Shown here: piece by piece, positions 44,610 to 52,452 of the stretch | Numbering within the stretch: position 1 is the first letter of the stretch | Layout: the number at the start of each line of letters is the position of its first letter | NCBI GenBank assembly: GCA_030262725.1 | Contig: JAJSZS010000006.1 | Coordinates: forward strand, 5,001-69,000 | DNA length: 64,000 nucleotides | Reading direction: 5' to 3' | Origin: Candidatus Desulfofervidus auxilii | GTDB lineage: Bacteria; Desulfobacterota; Desulfofervidia; Desulfofervidales; Desulfofervidaceae | The notes under the pieces: generated by a model | Told to the model about the DNA's origin: nothing | The model's database searches: none | Seen by the model: the letters and a program-made list of their open reading frames with translations, nothing else | Position numbers and translations under genes: made by a program

Positions 44610-44640
44610 CTCTTACTTTTAAAAATAAAATTATTTAATG

Positions 44641-44669
44641 ATTGTAATGAATTTATGATAATAAGACAA
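44641..44669 (-). promoter_or_regulatory. Predicted promoter of DUF169 operon
   Basis: Minus-strand TTGTCT (44669-44664), 17-nt spacer, TACAAT (44646-44641); leader about 25 nt with GTAAGAG immediately before the ATG. Confidence 0.5.
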
Positions 44670-44716
44670 GTGATTAAATTTGACATAATATAAATTATCC
44701 GAACTAACAATTCTGC

Positions 44717-44745
44717 TTGACTAAAAGGATTTATTGAAGTAATTT
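44717..44745 (+). promoter_or_regulatory. Predicted promoter of the roadblock-MglA-PilB operon
   Basis: TTGACT (44717-44722), 17-nt spacer, TAATTT (44740-44745). Start near 44752 gives a 20-nt leader with AAGGAGG (44761-44767) before ATG 44773. It rules out the ATG at 44746. No other clear promoter is seen until 54789. Confidence 0.6.
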
Positions 44746-44772
44746 ATGAGAGAGTTGAAAAAGGAGGATTTT

Positions 44773-45159
44773 ATGGATATTATTCTGGAGGAAGAAAAAG
44801 TAGATAAACTTACATTGCTTTTAAATAAATTAATAAATGAAGGTGGTGCAAGTTATGTTCTTCTAACTGATATGGCTGGTAATTTGATTTGTAAATCAGG
44901 GGAAGGTTCTATAGATGCTACTTCATTAGCAGTACTTTCTGCTGCGAATTTTGCAGCAACAAAGGAAATTGCCCGTTTAATAGGAGAAGATGAGTTTTCT
45001 CTTTTATTTCATCGTGGTCAAAAGGAAAATATTCATTTTACAAGAATTGATCCAGAAATCTTAATGATTGTGCTTTTTAAACCATATGTTTCTTTAGGGC
45101 TTCTTCGGATAAAAATAGAAGGTATAAAAAAAGAAATCCAAAAAATTCTTGGAGAGTAA
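44773..45159 (+). CDS. Roadblock/LC7-domain protein (MglB-like)
   Basis: 128 residues. Roadblock fold: helix LTLLLNKLINEGGASYVLLTDMAGNLICKSG, then AVLSAANFAATKEIARLIGEDEFSLLFHRG and LLRIKIEGIKKEIQKIL. MglB-type roadblock dimers are GAPs for MglA; the gene sits 2 bp before the MglA-type gene, so it is the probable GAP or co-regulator. Start fixed by AAGGAGG five nt upstream. Confidence 0.87.
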   Translation: MDIILEEEKVDKLTLLLNKLINEGGASYVLLTDMAGNLICKSGEGSIDATSLAVLSAANFAATKEIARLIGEDEFSLLFHRGQKENIHFTRIDPEILMIVLFKPYVSLGLLRIKIEGIKKEIQKILGE

Positions 45160-45161
45160 TT

Positions 45162-45812
45162 ATGGCTGTTATTAATTTTAAAGAAAAGCTAATTCAAGTA
45201 AAAATTGTTTATTATGGCCCAGGAAGAAGTGGGAAGACAACAAATTTGATTTATATTTATGATAAACTTCAACAAAAATTAAGTGGAAGACCAGCTAGTA
45301 GATTAATTACAATAGATACTAGAGGTGATAGAACTCTTTTTTTTGATTTTTTCCCAGTAGATTTAGGTAAAATTTATGGTATGGATTTAAAAATTCAACT
45401 TTATACTACACCAGGACAAGTAGTTTATAATACCACTCGTAAATTGGTATTAAAGGGAGTTGATGGTGTTGTTTTTGTAGCTGATTCTTTACCTGCACGT
45501 CGTCAAGCAAATATTGAAAGCCTTCAAAATCTTAAAGAAAATTTAGCTCATTATAACTTAAAAATTGAAGACATACCATTAGTTTTTCAATGGAATAAAA
45601 GAGATTTGGAAGATGAAGGATTAGTTTTATTGGACATTGAGACATTAGAGGACGATTTAAATAAAGAATTGAAGGCGCCTTCTTTTCCAGCAAGCGCTAT
45701 AAGGGGGTATAACGTGTTTCAAACTCTTAAACAAATAGCAAAGTTAACTATTAGTTCTGTTATTAGAAAATTTATGTTATCAGAGCAAATAGTAAAAGTT
45801 GCAGGAGGTTAA
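45162..45812 (+). CDS. mglA: MglA-type small Ras-like GTPase
   Basis: 216 residues. P-loop GPGRSGKTT (19-27), TTPGQVVYNTTRK (G3, 82-94), NKRD (G4, 145-148). The stretch TLFFDFFPVDLGKIYG and KGVDGVVFVADS is very close to Myxococcus MglA, a polarity GTPase that switches motility machinery. The roadblock gene upstream and PilB-like gene downstream support that role. About 20 residues longer than Myxococcus MglA at the C-terminus. Confidence 0.93.
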   Translation: MAVINFKEKLIQVKIVYYGPGRSGKTTNLIYIYDKLQQKLSGRPASRLITIDTRGDRTLFFDFFPVDLGKIYGMDLKIQLYTTPGQVVYNTTRKLVLKGVDGVVFVADSLPARRQANIESLQNLKENLAHYNLKIEDIPLVFQWNKRDLEDEGLVLLDIETLEDDLNKELKAPSFPASAIRGYNVFQTLKQIAKLTISSVIRKFMLSEQIVKVAGG

Positions 45813-45819
45813 AATTAAG

Positions 45820-46896
45820 ATGGAAGAAAAAGAATTTTCTTTAGAAAAATGGGAACAAGAAATAAATAAAGAGCTTTCTTTTCTTGAAGAAATTTTAGAT
45901 GAAAAAGAAACTTCTGAAAAGCCATCTCCAACATGGCAAGTTTTGGAAAAGAAATTAAATAATTTTTTAAAGGTAAAAGATAAAAGTTTAGGAGAAGAAA
46001 TTCTTTCTCAATGTGAAAGTCTTATTTCAAAAACAGATAAATCAACACAGCTTTATCTTCGTCTTATTCAAAACCTTGTTAAAGGGCTTTTAAAATTTGA
46101 AAATATTTCTCAATTATTAAATAAAATGGTTGCAAATTTACCACTAATTTTTTCTAATGCTAATCCTACTAAAAAAGAAGATTTAGTTCAAAGTTTTTAT
46201 TATCAATATCAGACATTAAAAGGAAAGCCTAGTTCTTCTTTAAGAGAAACAAATTTGAAAAAAGAAGAAATAGAAAATTTATTAAAACAAGTTATTGAAA
46301 GTGTTGAAGCCAAATTACACGAAATTAACATTAAAGTGGAAGAAAATCAAAGAACTTTGCATCGTTTATTAGTAGGTCCCTCTCCAGAAAAAATTGAGCA
46401 AGAAAAGATAGAAGGTATTAAAGAAACACCTGAAAATGAAGAAAAATTTTATATATTGGAAATAGGAGAAAAGAAATTTGCCCTTCCAGCGGAGACAGTG
46501 GTAAATGTTTATAAAATCTCTCCTAAAAAGGCAAAAAAATTAACTCAAAAATCTTTAATTAAATTTGGCCAATTAGGGAGTTTTTTTAACCCTATTACTA
46601 AAGGGTTAAAAGGAGAATTAAAGAAAGTTAAAAAGAGCCAGTTAAAAAATATGTTCTTGAATGTATTTCAACCTGCTGAAGGTTTGCAAAATAACAATTA
46701 CAATGGTGCAGTAGTAGTTAAAGTTTCTGATATAGATAGTTATGGTGTAATATTTGTTGATCGTATTCCTTCTTTAGATAAACCTATTTCAGGAAAACTT
46801 CTTGAAGATAAAGTAGAGACTCCAGAAGGTACTTATCCATTTTTAAATTTAAAAGCTTTATGGACAGAAAAGCAAATAGAATTAGGTTTAACATAA
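45820..46896 (+). CDS. Helical protein with degenerate CheW-like C-terminal domain (copy 1)
   Basis: 358 residues. N-terminal ~200 residues highly charged and predicted helical with a coiled coil (IENLLKQVIESVEAKLHEIN). C-terminal domain (~208-350) looks CheW-like: FYILEIGEKKFALPAETVVNVYKI, later GAVVVKVSDIDSYGVIFVDRI, with a long Lys-rich insertion between. Homologous to the gene at 51068-52450. Probably an adaptor, but no CheA or receptor signalling domain is nearby. Start ATG 45820 with AGGAGG 11 nt upstream; a TTG start further back is unlikely. Confidence 0.7.
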   Translation: MEEKEFSLEKWEQEINKELSFLEEILDEKETSEKPSPTWQVLEKKLNNFLKVKDKSLGEEILSQCESLISKTDKSTQLYLRLIQNLVKGLLKFENISQLLNKMVANLPLIFSNANPTKKEDLVQSFYYQYQTLKGKPSSSLRETNLKKEEIENLLKQVIESVEAKLHEINIKVEENQRTLHRLLVGPSPEKIEQEKIEGIKETPENEEKFYILEIGEKKFALPAETVVNVYKISPKKAKKLTQKSLIKFGQLGSFFNPITKGLKGELKKVKKSQLKNMFLNVFQPAEGLQNNNYNGAVVVKVSDIDSYGVIFVDRIPSLDKPISGKLLEDKVETPEGTYPFLNLKALWTEKQIELGLT

Positions 46897-46905
46897 TAAA
46901 TAACT

Positions 46906-47487
46906 ATGCTTAAAGGAAATATACAAGATGTTTCTGTAGCAAGTGTAGTCCAGCTTTGTTGTCAGGAGAAAAAAAGTGGTTGTTTATCTTTCTATAAAGA
47001 TGCCATTAAAATTGGTGATATATATTTCCAGGATGGAGAAATTATTGCTGCCCAAATGGATAATTTAAGTGGAGAAAAGGCTTTTTATAAACTTATTAGA
47101 TTAAAAAGTGGTGAATTTATCTTTCAAAATAATGTTCCCCTTCCACAACGACAAATTAACAATTCTTTTGAATATCTTCTTTTAGAAGCAGCTCGTTATG
47201 AAGATGAAATGAAAGGTTACTTAGATAGTATAGTAAAAAAACTTACAAAAATTGTTGGTAAAGTAAAAGAAATAGAAGAGGCATCTCCATTTATTAAAGA
47301 AATTTTTTTATTTTTATCTCAATGTGGTTATCTTTTAGAAGCAGGACCTATAGAATGGATCTGGTTAAAAGAAGAAGAAAATATTTCTTTATTTTTAGAA
47401 ATAAAAGGAGAGATTTTTAAATTTGCCCTACCCTCTCAAACTATTTTAGAAGAGGTTTTCTCACAAATTTCAATAAAGGGGAAATAA
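46906..47487 (+). CDS. PATAN/DUF4388-domain protein (1)
   Basis: 193 residues. N-terminal DUF4388 (PATAN) domain: LKGNIQDVSVASVVQLCCQE, KKSGCLSF, GDIYFQDGEIIAAQMDNLSGEKAFYKLI, GEFIFQ. The C-terminal ~100 residues are unassigned. PATAN proteins regulate type IV pilus motors in cyanobacteria, which fits the PilB-type ATPase downstream. Directly abuts the next gene. Confidence 0.83.
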   Translation: MLKGNIQDVSVASVVQLCCQEKKSGCLSFYKDAIKIGDIYFQDGEIIAAQMDNLSGEKAFYKLIRLKSGEFIFQNNVPLPQRQINNSFEYLLLEAARYEDEMKGYLDSIVKKLTKIVGKVKEIEEASPFIKEIFLFLSQCGYLLEAGPIEWIWLKEEENISLFLEIKGEIFKFALPSQTILEEVFSQISIKGK

Positions 47488-48426
47488 ATGTTTCTGCCTC
47501 GATTTAAAGTGCGTCTTAGCAATCTTCATACATACTATTTAGAAATGCCTAAATTAATTGAATTTTTAAAAAATGATTTATTTACTGGTTATATACAAAT
47601 TCAAGCAGAAGGAAAGAATCTAATGATTTTTTTAGATACAGGACAGATAATTAATTGTTTAGAAGTTTCAAACAATGATTATCGTAACATTACTTTAGAA
47701 GAATTATTAACTAATATAAAAAAAGAAGAATTTGTTCATGTTTTTTATTTACCTGAAAATACTGTATTATTTTGGGCTAATTTATTTACAGGAAAAATCC
47801 TCTACCCTGATCTCAGTACTGAATTTACTGATGCAAATCGATTGATTCAAAAACTTAAACGTGAAAATTTAACAGGTTGGATGGAAATTAATCTACCTAT
47901 GGAAGAAAAAGGAATCATTTATTTTCAAAATGGTGAAATCATAGGTACTTGTTCTTCTTGGAGAAAATGGAATTTTCAAGAAGGTGAAGAATTTCTTCCT
48001 GAAATTACAGAAAGAATATCTCAGGCAACATTTGATGTTTATAAATTGACATTAGAAGAAACATTAGAAAATAATCTTACAGTAGAAAATATTCTTTCTT
48101 TTTTTCAAGAACTTATATCTGCTTTGGAAGATATTATTGGAGAGAAAGAATTCTTTTTGTTATGGCGCCATAAAGCTATTGAAAAAGCAGAAAAATATCC
48201 ATTTCTTGATCCATTTGCTAATGAATTTGAATATAAATCAAAAAAGATAATCTATGAAGGTACTGCATCAGAAAAGGAGTTGATAGATGGATTGAAAGAA
48301 ATATGTGGGGAAATTATTAAAGAAAGAAAATTACAAAAAGAAATTAGCTCCAAAATAAAAGAATTAAAGGAAAAATATAAACTTTTTATTGAAAAAGCTG
48401 AATTATTAGAGCTTTTTAAAGTTTAA
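47488..48426 (+). CDS. Protein with two PATAN-like repeats (2)
   Basis: 312 residues. Two weak copies of the PATAN core: FLKNDLFTGYIQI ... MIFLDTGQIINC (~27-60) and KLKRENLTGWMEI ... IIYFQNGEIIGT (~127-155). C-terminal ~150 residues helical with a Lys/Glu-rich coiled coil (ISSKIKELKEKYKLFIEKAE). Zero gap upstream, one base before the next gene. Function inferred only from the PATAN pattern and context. Confidence 0.72.
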   Translation: MFLPRFKVRLSNLHTYYLEMPKLIEFLKNDLFTGYIQIQAEGKNLMIFLDTGQIINCLEVSNNDYRNITLEELLTNIKKEEFVHVFYLPENTVLFWANLFTGKILYPDLSTEFTDANRLIQKLKRENLTGWMEINLPMEEKGIIYFQNGEIIGTCSSWRKWNFQEGEEFLPEITERISQATFDVYKLTLEETLENNLTVENILSFFQELISALEDIIGEKEFFLLWRHKAIEKAEKYPFLDPFANEFEYKSKKIIYEGTASEKELIDGLKEICGEIIKERKLQKEISSKIKELKEKYKLFIEKAELLELFKV

Positions 48427-48427
48427 A

Positions 48428-48790
48428 ATGGAAAAAATAATTGAAAAAATACTTAATTTAGATGGAGTTAAAGGTGTCTGGTTTATTGAAGGTGAGAAAA
48501 TAATAGAAAGATTAATACTTCCTTTGGACCCTGAAACTTCAAGACGTTTAAAAAGGATTTTCTCTCGATTGTTCTTATTTTTTCAAGAAAGAAATATAAA
48601 AAAAGAAATTGGTGTAGTGTTTAAACATGATTATTTGTTTTTTAAACCAACAAATATGGGTTGGTTCACAATATGGATTAAAAGAGAGACAGAAACTTCT
48701 TTAGCATTGCTTAGAATGGAAATTGAAGTTATTTTAAGTGAAATTAATAAACAAAAATGGAGTTTATTAAAGAAATTTAAATTTTGGTAA
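48428..48790 (+). CDS. Small protein, possibly divergent roadblock/LC7
   Basis: 120 residues. Order helix - strand (GVKGVWFIEGEKIIE) - helix (RRLKRIFSRLFLFFQE) - strands (EIGVVFKHDYLFFK, GWFTIWIKRE) - helix (LALLRMEIEVILSEI), which resembles a roadblock domain although key residues are not conserved. It could replace or pair with the first roadblock protein. No other family recognised. Confidence 0.6.
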   Translation: MEKIIEKILNLDGVKGVWFIEGEKIIERLILPLDPETSRRLKRIFSRLFLFFQERNIKKEIGVVFKHDYLFFKPTNMGWFTIWIKRETETSLALLRMEIEVILSEINKQKWSLLKKFKFW

Positions 48791-48796
48791 AAAGAA

Positions 48797-49582
48797 ATGG
48801 CTGAGATATTAAAAGGAAATATTAGACAAATTAATATACTTGATTTATTAGGATTACTTGTAAAAGCAAAACATACTGGTAGATTGTCTGTTACTACTCC
48901 TGAAGGAGAAGGTCTTGTCTTTCTTAATGGAGGAGAAATTTATGCTGCTACTCTTGGAGGGAAAAAAGGATATGAAGCCCTTTTTGACCTTGCTAGACAG
49001 ACAGAAGGAAACTTTAGCTTTCAAGACAAATTAGTTACTTCTGAAAGACATTTTCATGAAGATACAAATGCCCTTTTAGAAAAGATTGCTGAAGATTTGA
49101 AAACATTTACTTCAATAACTTCTGCTTGGAATAAAGTTGTTACCCTCATTCCTAAAGAACAAGAGGTAACTTTATCTCCTAAAGATTGGATAGTAGTAGC
49201 TTTAAGTCAAAAAAACTTAACAATTTCTGAAATAGCTCAAGAAGGGGAAGTGGATCCGGTTGAGGTATTGCGTACAGCTAAAAAATTGGAAGAGATGGGT
49301 TTGGCAAAACTTCAAGAAAAAGAAAAAGTTACAGAGAAAAAAACACAAAAGGTAATTCCTCCAATTTTTTGGAAAACTTTAAAAGCAGAATTAGCTGCTC
49401 TTATAGGACCTATTGCTGAAGCAGTTATTGAAGATGAGATAGATAGTTTGGGTGAAACAAGGGAGTCATTTCCTTATAATAAAATATCAGCACTTATAGA
49501 CCGGATTTCTCAAGAAATTGACGGTGAGGAAAGGAGGATTACCTTTAAGAAAAAAATGTTAGAGATACTAAAACGAGCATAG
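48797..49582 (+). CDS. PATAN/DUF4388 protein with helical and C-terminal DUF8082-like parts (3)
   Basis: 261 residues. PATAN domain ~1-90 (LKGNIRQINILDLLGLLVKA, TGRLSVTTPEGEGLVFLNGG, GYEALFDLA, GNFSFQD); middle winged-helix-like stretch (SQKNLTISEIAQEGEVDP, ~150-180); C-terminal helical domain starting AALIGPIAEAVIEDEIDSLG, resembling the domain often C-terminal to PATAN in myxobacteria. Probably another regulator of the motor. 9 bp before the receptor gene. Confidence 0.8.
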   Translation: MAEILKGNIRQINILDLLGLLVKAKHTGRLSVTTPEGEGLVFLNGGEIYAATLGGKKGYEALFDLARQTEGNFSFQDKLVTSERHFHEDTNALLEKIAEDLKTFTSITSAWNKVVTLIPKEQEVTLSPKDWIVVALSQKNLTISEIAQEGEVDPVEVLRTAKKLEEMGLAKLQEKEKVTEKKTQKVIPPIFWKTLKAELAALIGPIAEAVIEDEIDSLGETRESFPYNKISALIDRISQEIDGEERRITFKKKMLEILKRA

Positions 49583-49591
49583 GAGGGGACT

Positions 49592-50479
49592 ATGAGTCTT
49601 AAAGGAAAATTTGTTCTAATATTTTTAATTATTTCGCTTATTCCATTGCTTCTTGGTGCAGGTGCCAGTTATTATCATCTCAAAAAAATCCATCAATTAT
49701 TTTTATCTCAAACTGTTTCTAGTTTAAGAGATTTAGGAGAAATCTTAGTGGAGCAAAAAGTTGAAGATATTGTGAGGATGTTAGATTTTTATATCCAAAC
49801 ACAGGTTCGTAAGCGGCCAGGAGAAAAAATTAATTGGGATGAGCTTCAATATGATCCTGTTTTTATTCGAATAGCTGTTCAAACAGTTGGGAAAACAGGA
49901 TATTCATCTGTACAAAAAATAGAAGATGGAAAAATTTCCATTTTTGCTCATCCTAACCCCAAATTTATTGGAATAGATATAAACACTTTTAAAAAAAGTA
50001 ATCCAGATTTTTGGCGAATTATTAAAGGCCCAAAGCCTGGTGAACGGTTTAGTAAGGGTTATTATCCTTGGAAAGAACCTAATGGCCGAGTTGAAAATAA
50101 ATTTACTGTAGTAATGCCTGTTCCTGATACACCTTTAACTGTAGCTGCTACAATATATACTAAAGAGGTCGAAGCACCTTTAAAAAGTTTTGAAAAAAAT
50201 CTTTTATCATTTCAAAAACAATTTTTATGGCAATTTCTTTTGGGTGGTGCTATTATTGTGATATTAGTTATTGTAATAGCTATTTTATTTGCCTTACACT
50301 TAGTTAAACCAATTTTACATCTTACAGATGTAGCAGAAAGAATTAGTTTAGGTGAGTTGAATGTACCTATTGAAATCACTTCTACGGACGAAATAGGTGA
50401 TTTAGCCGATGCTTTAAGAAGAATGCAAGCAAGCTTAAGAAAGGCAATTCAACGCTTACAAAGAAGACAAAAAATCTAA
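49592..50479 (+). CDS. Membrane receptor with Cache-like sensor and HAMP, no output domain
   Basis: 295 residues. Membrane helix 7-27, periplasmic Cache-like sensor (~40-210, with YSSVQKIEDGKISIFAHPNP and FIGIDINTF), second membrane helix 213-235, HAMP linker 236-290 (LVKPILHLTDVAERISLGEL, STDEIGDLADALRRMQASL). It ends right after HAMP, with no kinase, cyclase or MCP domain, so the signal must pass to a separate cytoplasmic partner such as a CheW-like protein. GGAGGGG ahead of the ATG. Confidence 0.87.
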   Translation: MSLKGKFVLIFLIISLIPLLLGAGASYYHLKKIHQLFLSQTVSSLRDLGEILVEQKVEDIVRMLDFYIQTQVRKRPGEKINWDELQYDPVFIRIAVQTVGKTGYSSVQKIEDGKISIFAHPNPKFIGIDINTFKKSNPDFWRIIKGPKPGERFSKGYYPWKEPNGRVENKFTVVMPVPDTPLTVAATIYTKEVEAPLKSFEKNLLSFQKQFLWQFLLGGAIIVILVIVIAILFALHLVKPILHLTDVAERISLGELNVPIEITSTDEIGDLADALRRMQASLRKAIQRLQRRQKI

Positions 50480-50493
50480 TTTAGGAGAATAAA

Positions 50494-51003
50494 GTGAAGA
50501 TAAAATGCTGGCTATTATTGATATTAGCAATAATTTTCAGTATTACTTTTAAAACTCATTCACAGCTAGTTTCAGCCCCTCCAGAATTATTGAGGATTAG
50601 AGATTCTGGTTTCGCAAAATTTGGTCCATATAAGTATCCACCAGTAAGTTTTTCGCATGAGCTTCATGCTGGTTTATATAGGGTAAAATGTTCTACTTGT
50701 CATCATCTATATGAAAATGGAAAAAATGTATGGACACCTGAGCATGGAGTTCAAGAATGTTCTGATTGTCACGGGAAATCTAAAACAGAACTTACTGTTG
50801 CTTATCACATGAAATGTTGGGGATGTCATGAGAGATTGGAAGGAGTATATTTAGAATCGGATGCACCTATTAATCAATGTTTTAGATGTCATCTTAAAAA
50901 TATTGAAGTAGAAAAAATAAGAATTCATCAAAAGTTGAAAAAAACTAATAAAAAATTGATGGATGCTATAAAACAACTTGAACTAAAAGGATTTTATAAA
51001 TAA
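50494..51003 (+). CDS. Exported tetrahaem c-type cytochrome
   Basis: 169 residues with an N-terminal signal/anchor (hydrophobic 5-20) and four CxxCH sites: C66-C69-H70 (CSTCHH), C89-C92-H93 (CSDCH), C108-C111-H112 (CWGCH), C129-C132-H133 (CFRCH). Additional His (H55, H58, H71, H84, H105) could serve as distal ligands, as in class III c3-type cytochromes. GTG start with AGGAG upstream. It sits between the receptor and CheW-like genes with short gaps (14 and 64 bp), an unusual place for a cytochrome. Confidence 0.88.
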   Translation: MKIKCWLLLILAIIFSITFKTHSQLVSAPPELLRIRDSGFAKFGPYKYPPVSFSHELHAGLYRVKCSTCHHLYENGKNVWTPEHGVQECSDCHGKSKTELTVAYHMKCWGCHERLEGVYLESDAPINQCFRCHLKNIEVEKIRIHQKLKKTNKKLMDAIKQLELKGFYK

Positions 51004-51067
51004 AAAGATGGGCATTTATAATATTTTAGCCGATTTTATAATAAAAAATAAAATGAAGAGGTAGGTT

Positions 51068-52450
51068 ATGATGGAGCAAATTGATTTAAAAAAATTAGAA
51101 GAGGCTGCTTTTTCAGCTATAGATGAGCTTTTTTCTGAAGAACCGGAATTGAAAGACGAGCGCATTTTGCGGCTTGAAGAGGCAATTCTTAGTCTAGATT
51201 GGGAGTTTACTCACAAAGATTTAAATAATCTAAGGCTTGCTATTCAAGAATTGATTGAAACTTATGATGATAAATTAAACAAAGCCATATTGTCGATGAT
51301 GGAAAGCATTACTAAATTTTTAATTATATCTAAAGAATTAGCGCCACCTGAGACTCTAACTGTTTTAGGAAAGATAGCTAAAATTTTTAGGGAATTAAAT
51401 ACTTTAAGTTTTCCTGAAAGGGAAAAGAAAGCTAAAGTTAAAGAAGCTTATGCCCTTTTTAATCGCTGGCGAGAAGAAATAACTCAGATAAAGAAGACAA
51501 AAGAAGAAAAAGAGAAAAAATATGAAGAACCTCCTAGAGAGATACCTGTGCCAGCTATTACAGAAAGGGCAGTAGTTGAAGTTAAACCAGAGGTACCCTT
51601 AGATCTCTCTGAAAAAATGGTTATAGATGAAAAGACTTTTTCTCATTTAAAGGAATTAGTCCAATCTTTAAAAGAAGATTTACAAGCAGAAGGTAAACAA
51701 GTTGCTTTTTACTTTCAAAAATTAGAGACAAAAATTTCAGATGTTTTAAAAGAAATTGAACAAATTTATTCACGATTAGTTATTATTGAAGATTTTAAAT
51801 TGGAATTTGATTTTCTAAAACAAAAACTAATAGAGTTAGAAAATAAATTAAAAGAAGAAAAAATTGAAGTCGTTGAAGCAAAGGAAAAGGCTTCTTTAGA
51901 GGAGATAAAAAAAGAAATAGAAGAAATAGAAAAAATATCAGAAGTAAAAGAAGAGGAAGTGAAAGAAGAAGTTATCGCAGAAGAGCCTTTAGAAGAGATG
52001 TGGCCATATGTTTTGGTTTTTTCCTTTGGAAATAAATTAATAGCTTTACCAGTAGAAAACATAGCTAATATTTATTCTATTTCTCCTAAAAAAGCACAAA
52101 AGCTTAAAGAGAAAGAAAAAATCTATCTTAAAGAGCTTAAATCATTTTGGCGTAAATTAAGAAAAAATATGAAAGGAAACTTAAAGAATTTAAAAGAAAA
52201 AGAATTGGAAAAAATGGAAGTGCCTGTGTTGAGCCTTTCCCAAAGTGATGAGGGGTCTTATAATACAGCTGTACTTATAGAATCTGGAGAGAAACATGGT
52301 GTTTTATTTCTTGGAAAAATTATATCTAAAAATACATTTTTACCTGAAAAAGGAAAAAAGATTGAAGAAAATGAGATAGAAGCAGAAGTTGAAATTCCAG
52401 ATAAAGGTATTGCTTATTTGGTAAATCCAAGTTATTTTTTTGAAACTTAA
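51068..52450 (+). CDS. Coiled-coil protein with degenerate CheW-like C-terminal domain (copy 2)
   Basis: 460 residues. N-terminal helical region (~1-150), Pro/Glu linker, coiled coil (~200-310), then a domain matching the copy at 45820: YVLVFSFGNKLIALPVENIA, SISPKKAQKL as in SISPKKAKKL of copy 1, and AVLIESGEKHGVLFLGKII. Both share the same basic insertion, so they are paralogues with a lineage-specific CheW-like fold. Acidic tail and Lys/Glu repeats. ATG at 51068 or 51071; three bases from the ATPase gene. Confidence 0.72.
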   Translation: MMEQIDLKKLEEAAFSAIDELFSEEPELKDERILRLEEAILSLDWEFTHKDLNNLRLAIQELIETYDDKLNKAILSMMESITKFLIISKELAPPETLTVLGKIAKIFRELNTLSFPEREKKAKVKEAYALFNRWREEITQIKKTKEEKEKKYEEPPREIPVPAITERAVVEVKPEVPLDLSEKMVIDEKTFSHLKELVQSLKEDLQAEGKQVAFYFQKLETKISDVLKEIEQIYSRLVIIEDFKLEFDFLKQKLIELENKLKEEKIEVVEAKEKASLEEIKKEIEEIEKISEVKEEEVKEEVIAEEPLEEMWPYVLVFSFGNKLIALPVENIANIYSISPKKAQKLKEKEKIYLKELKSFWRKLRKNMKGNLKNLKEKELEKMEVPVLSLSQSDEGSYNTAVLIESGEKHGVLFLGKIISKNTFLPEKGKKIEENEIEAEVEIPDKGIAYLVNPSYFFET

Positions 52451-52452
52451 TT

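Noticed and set aside
44746-44772. Upstream ATG as start of the roadblock gene
   Set aside because: It would lie before the predicted transcription start, and AAGGAGG fits the ATG at 44773.
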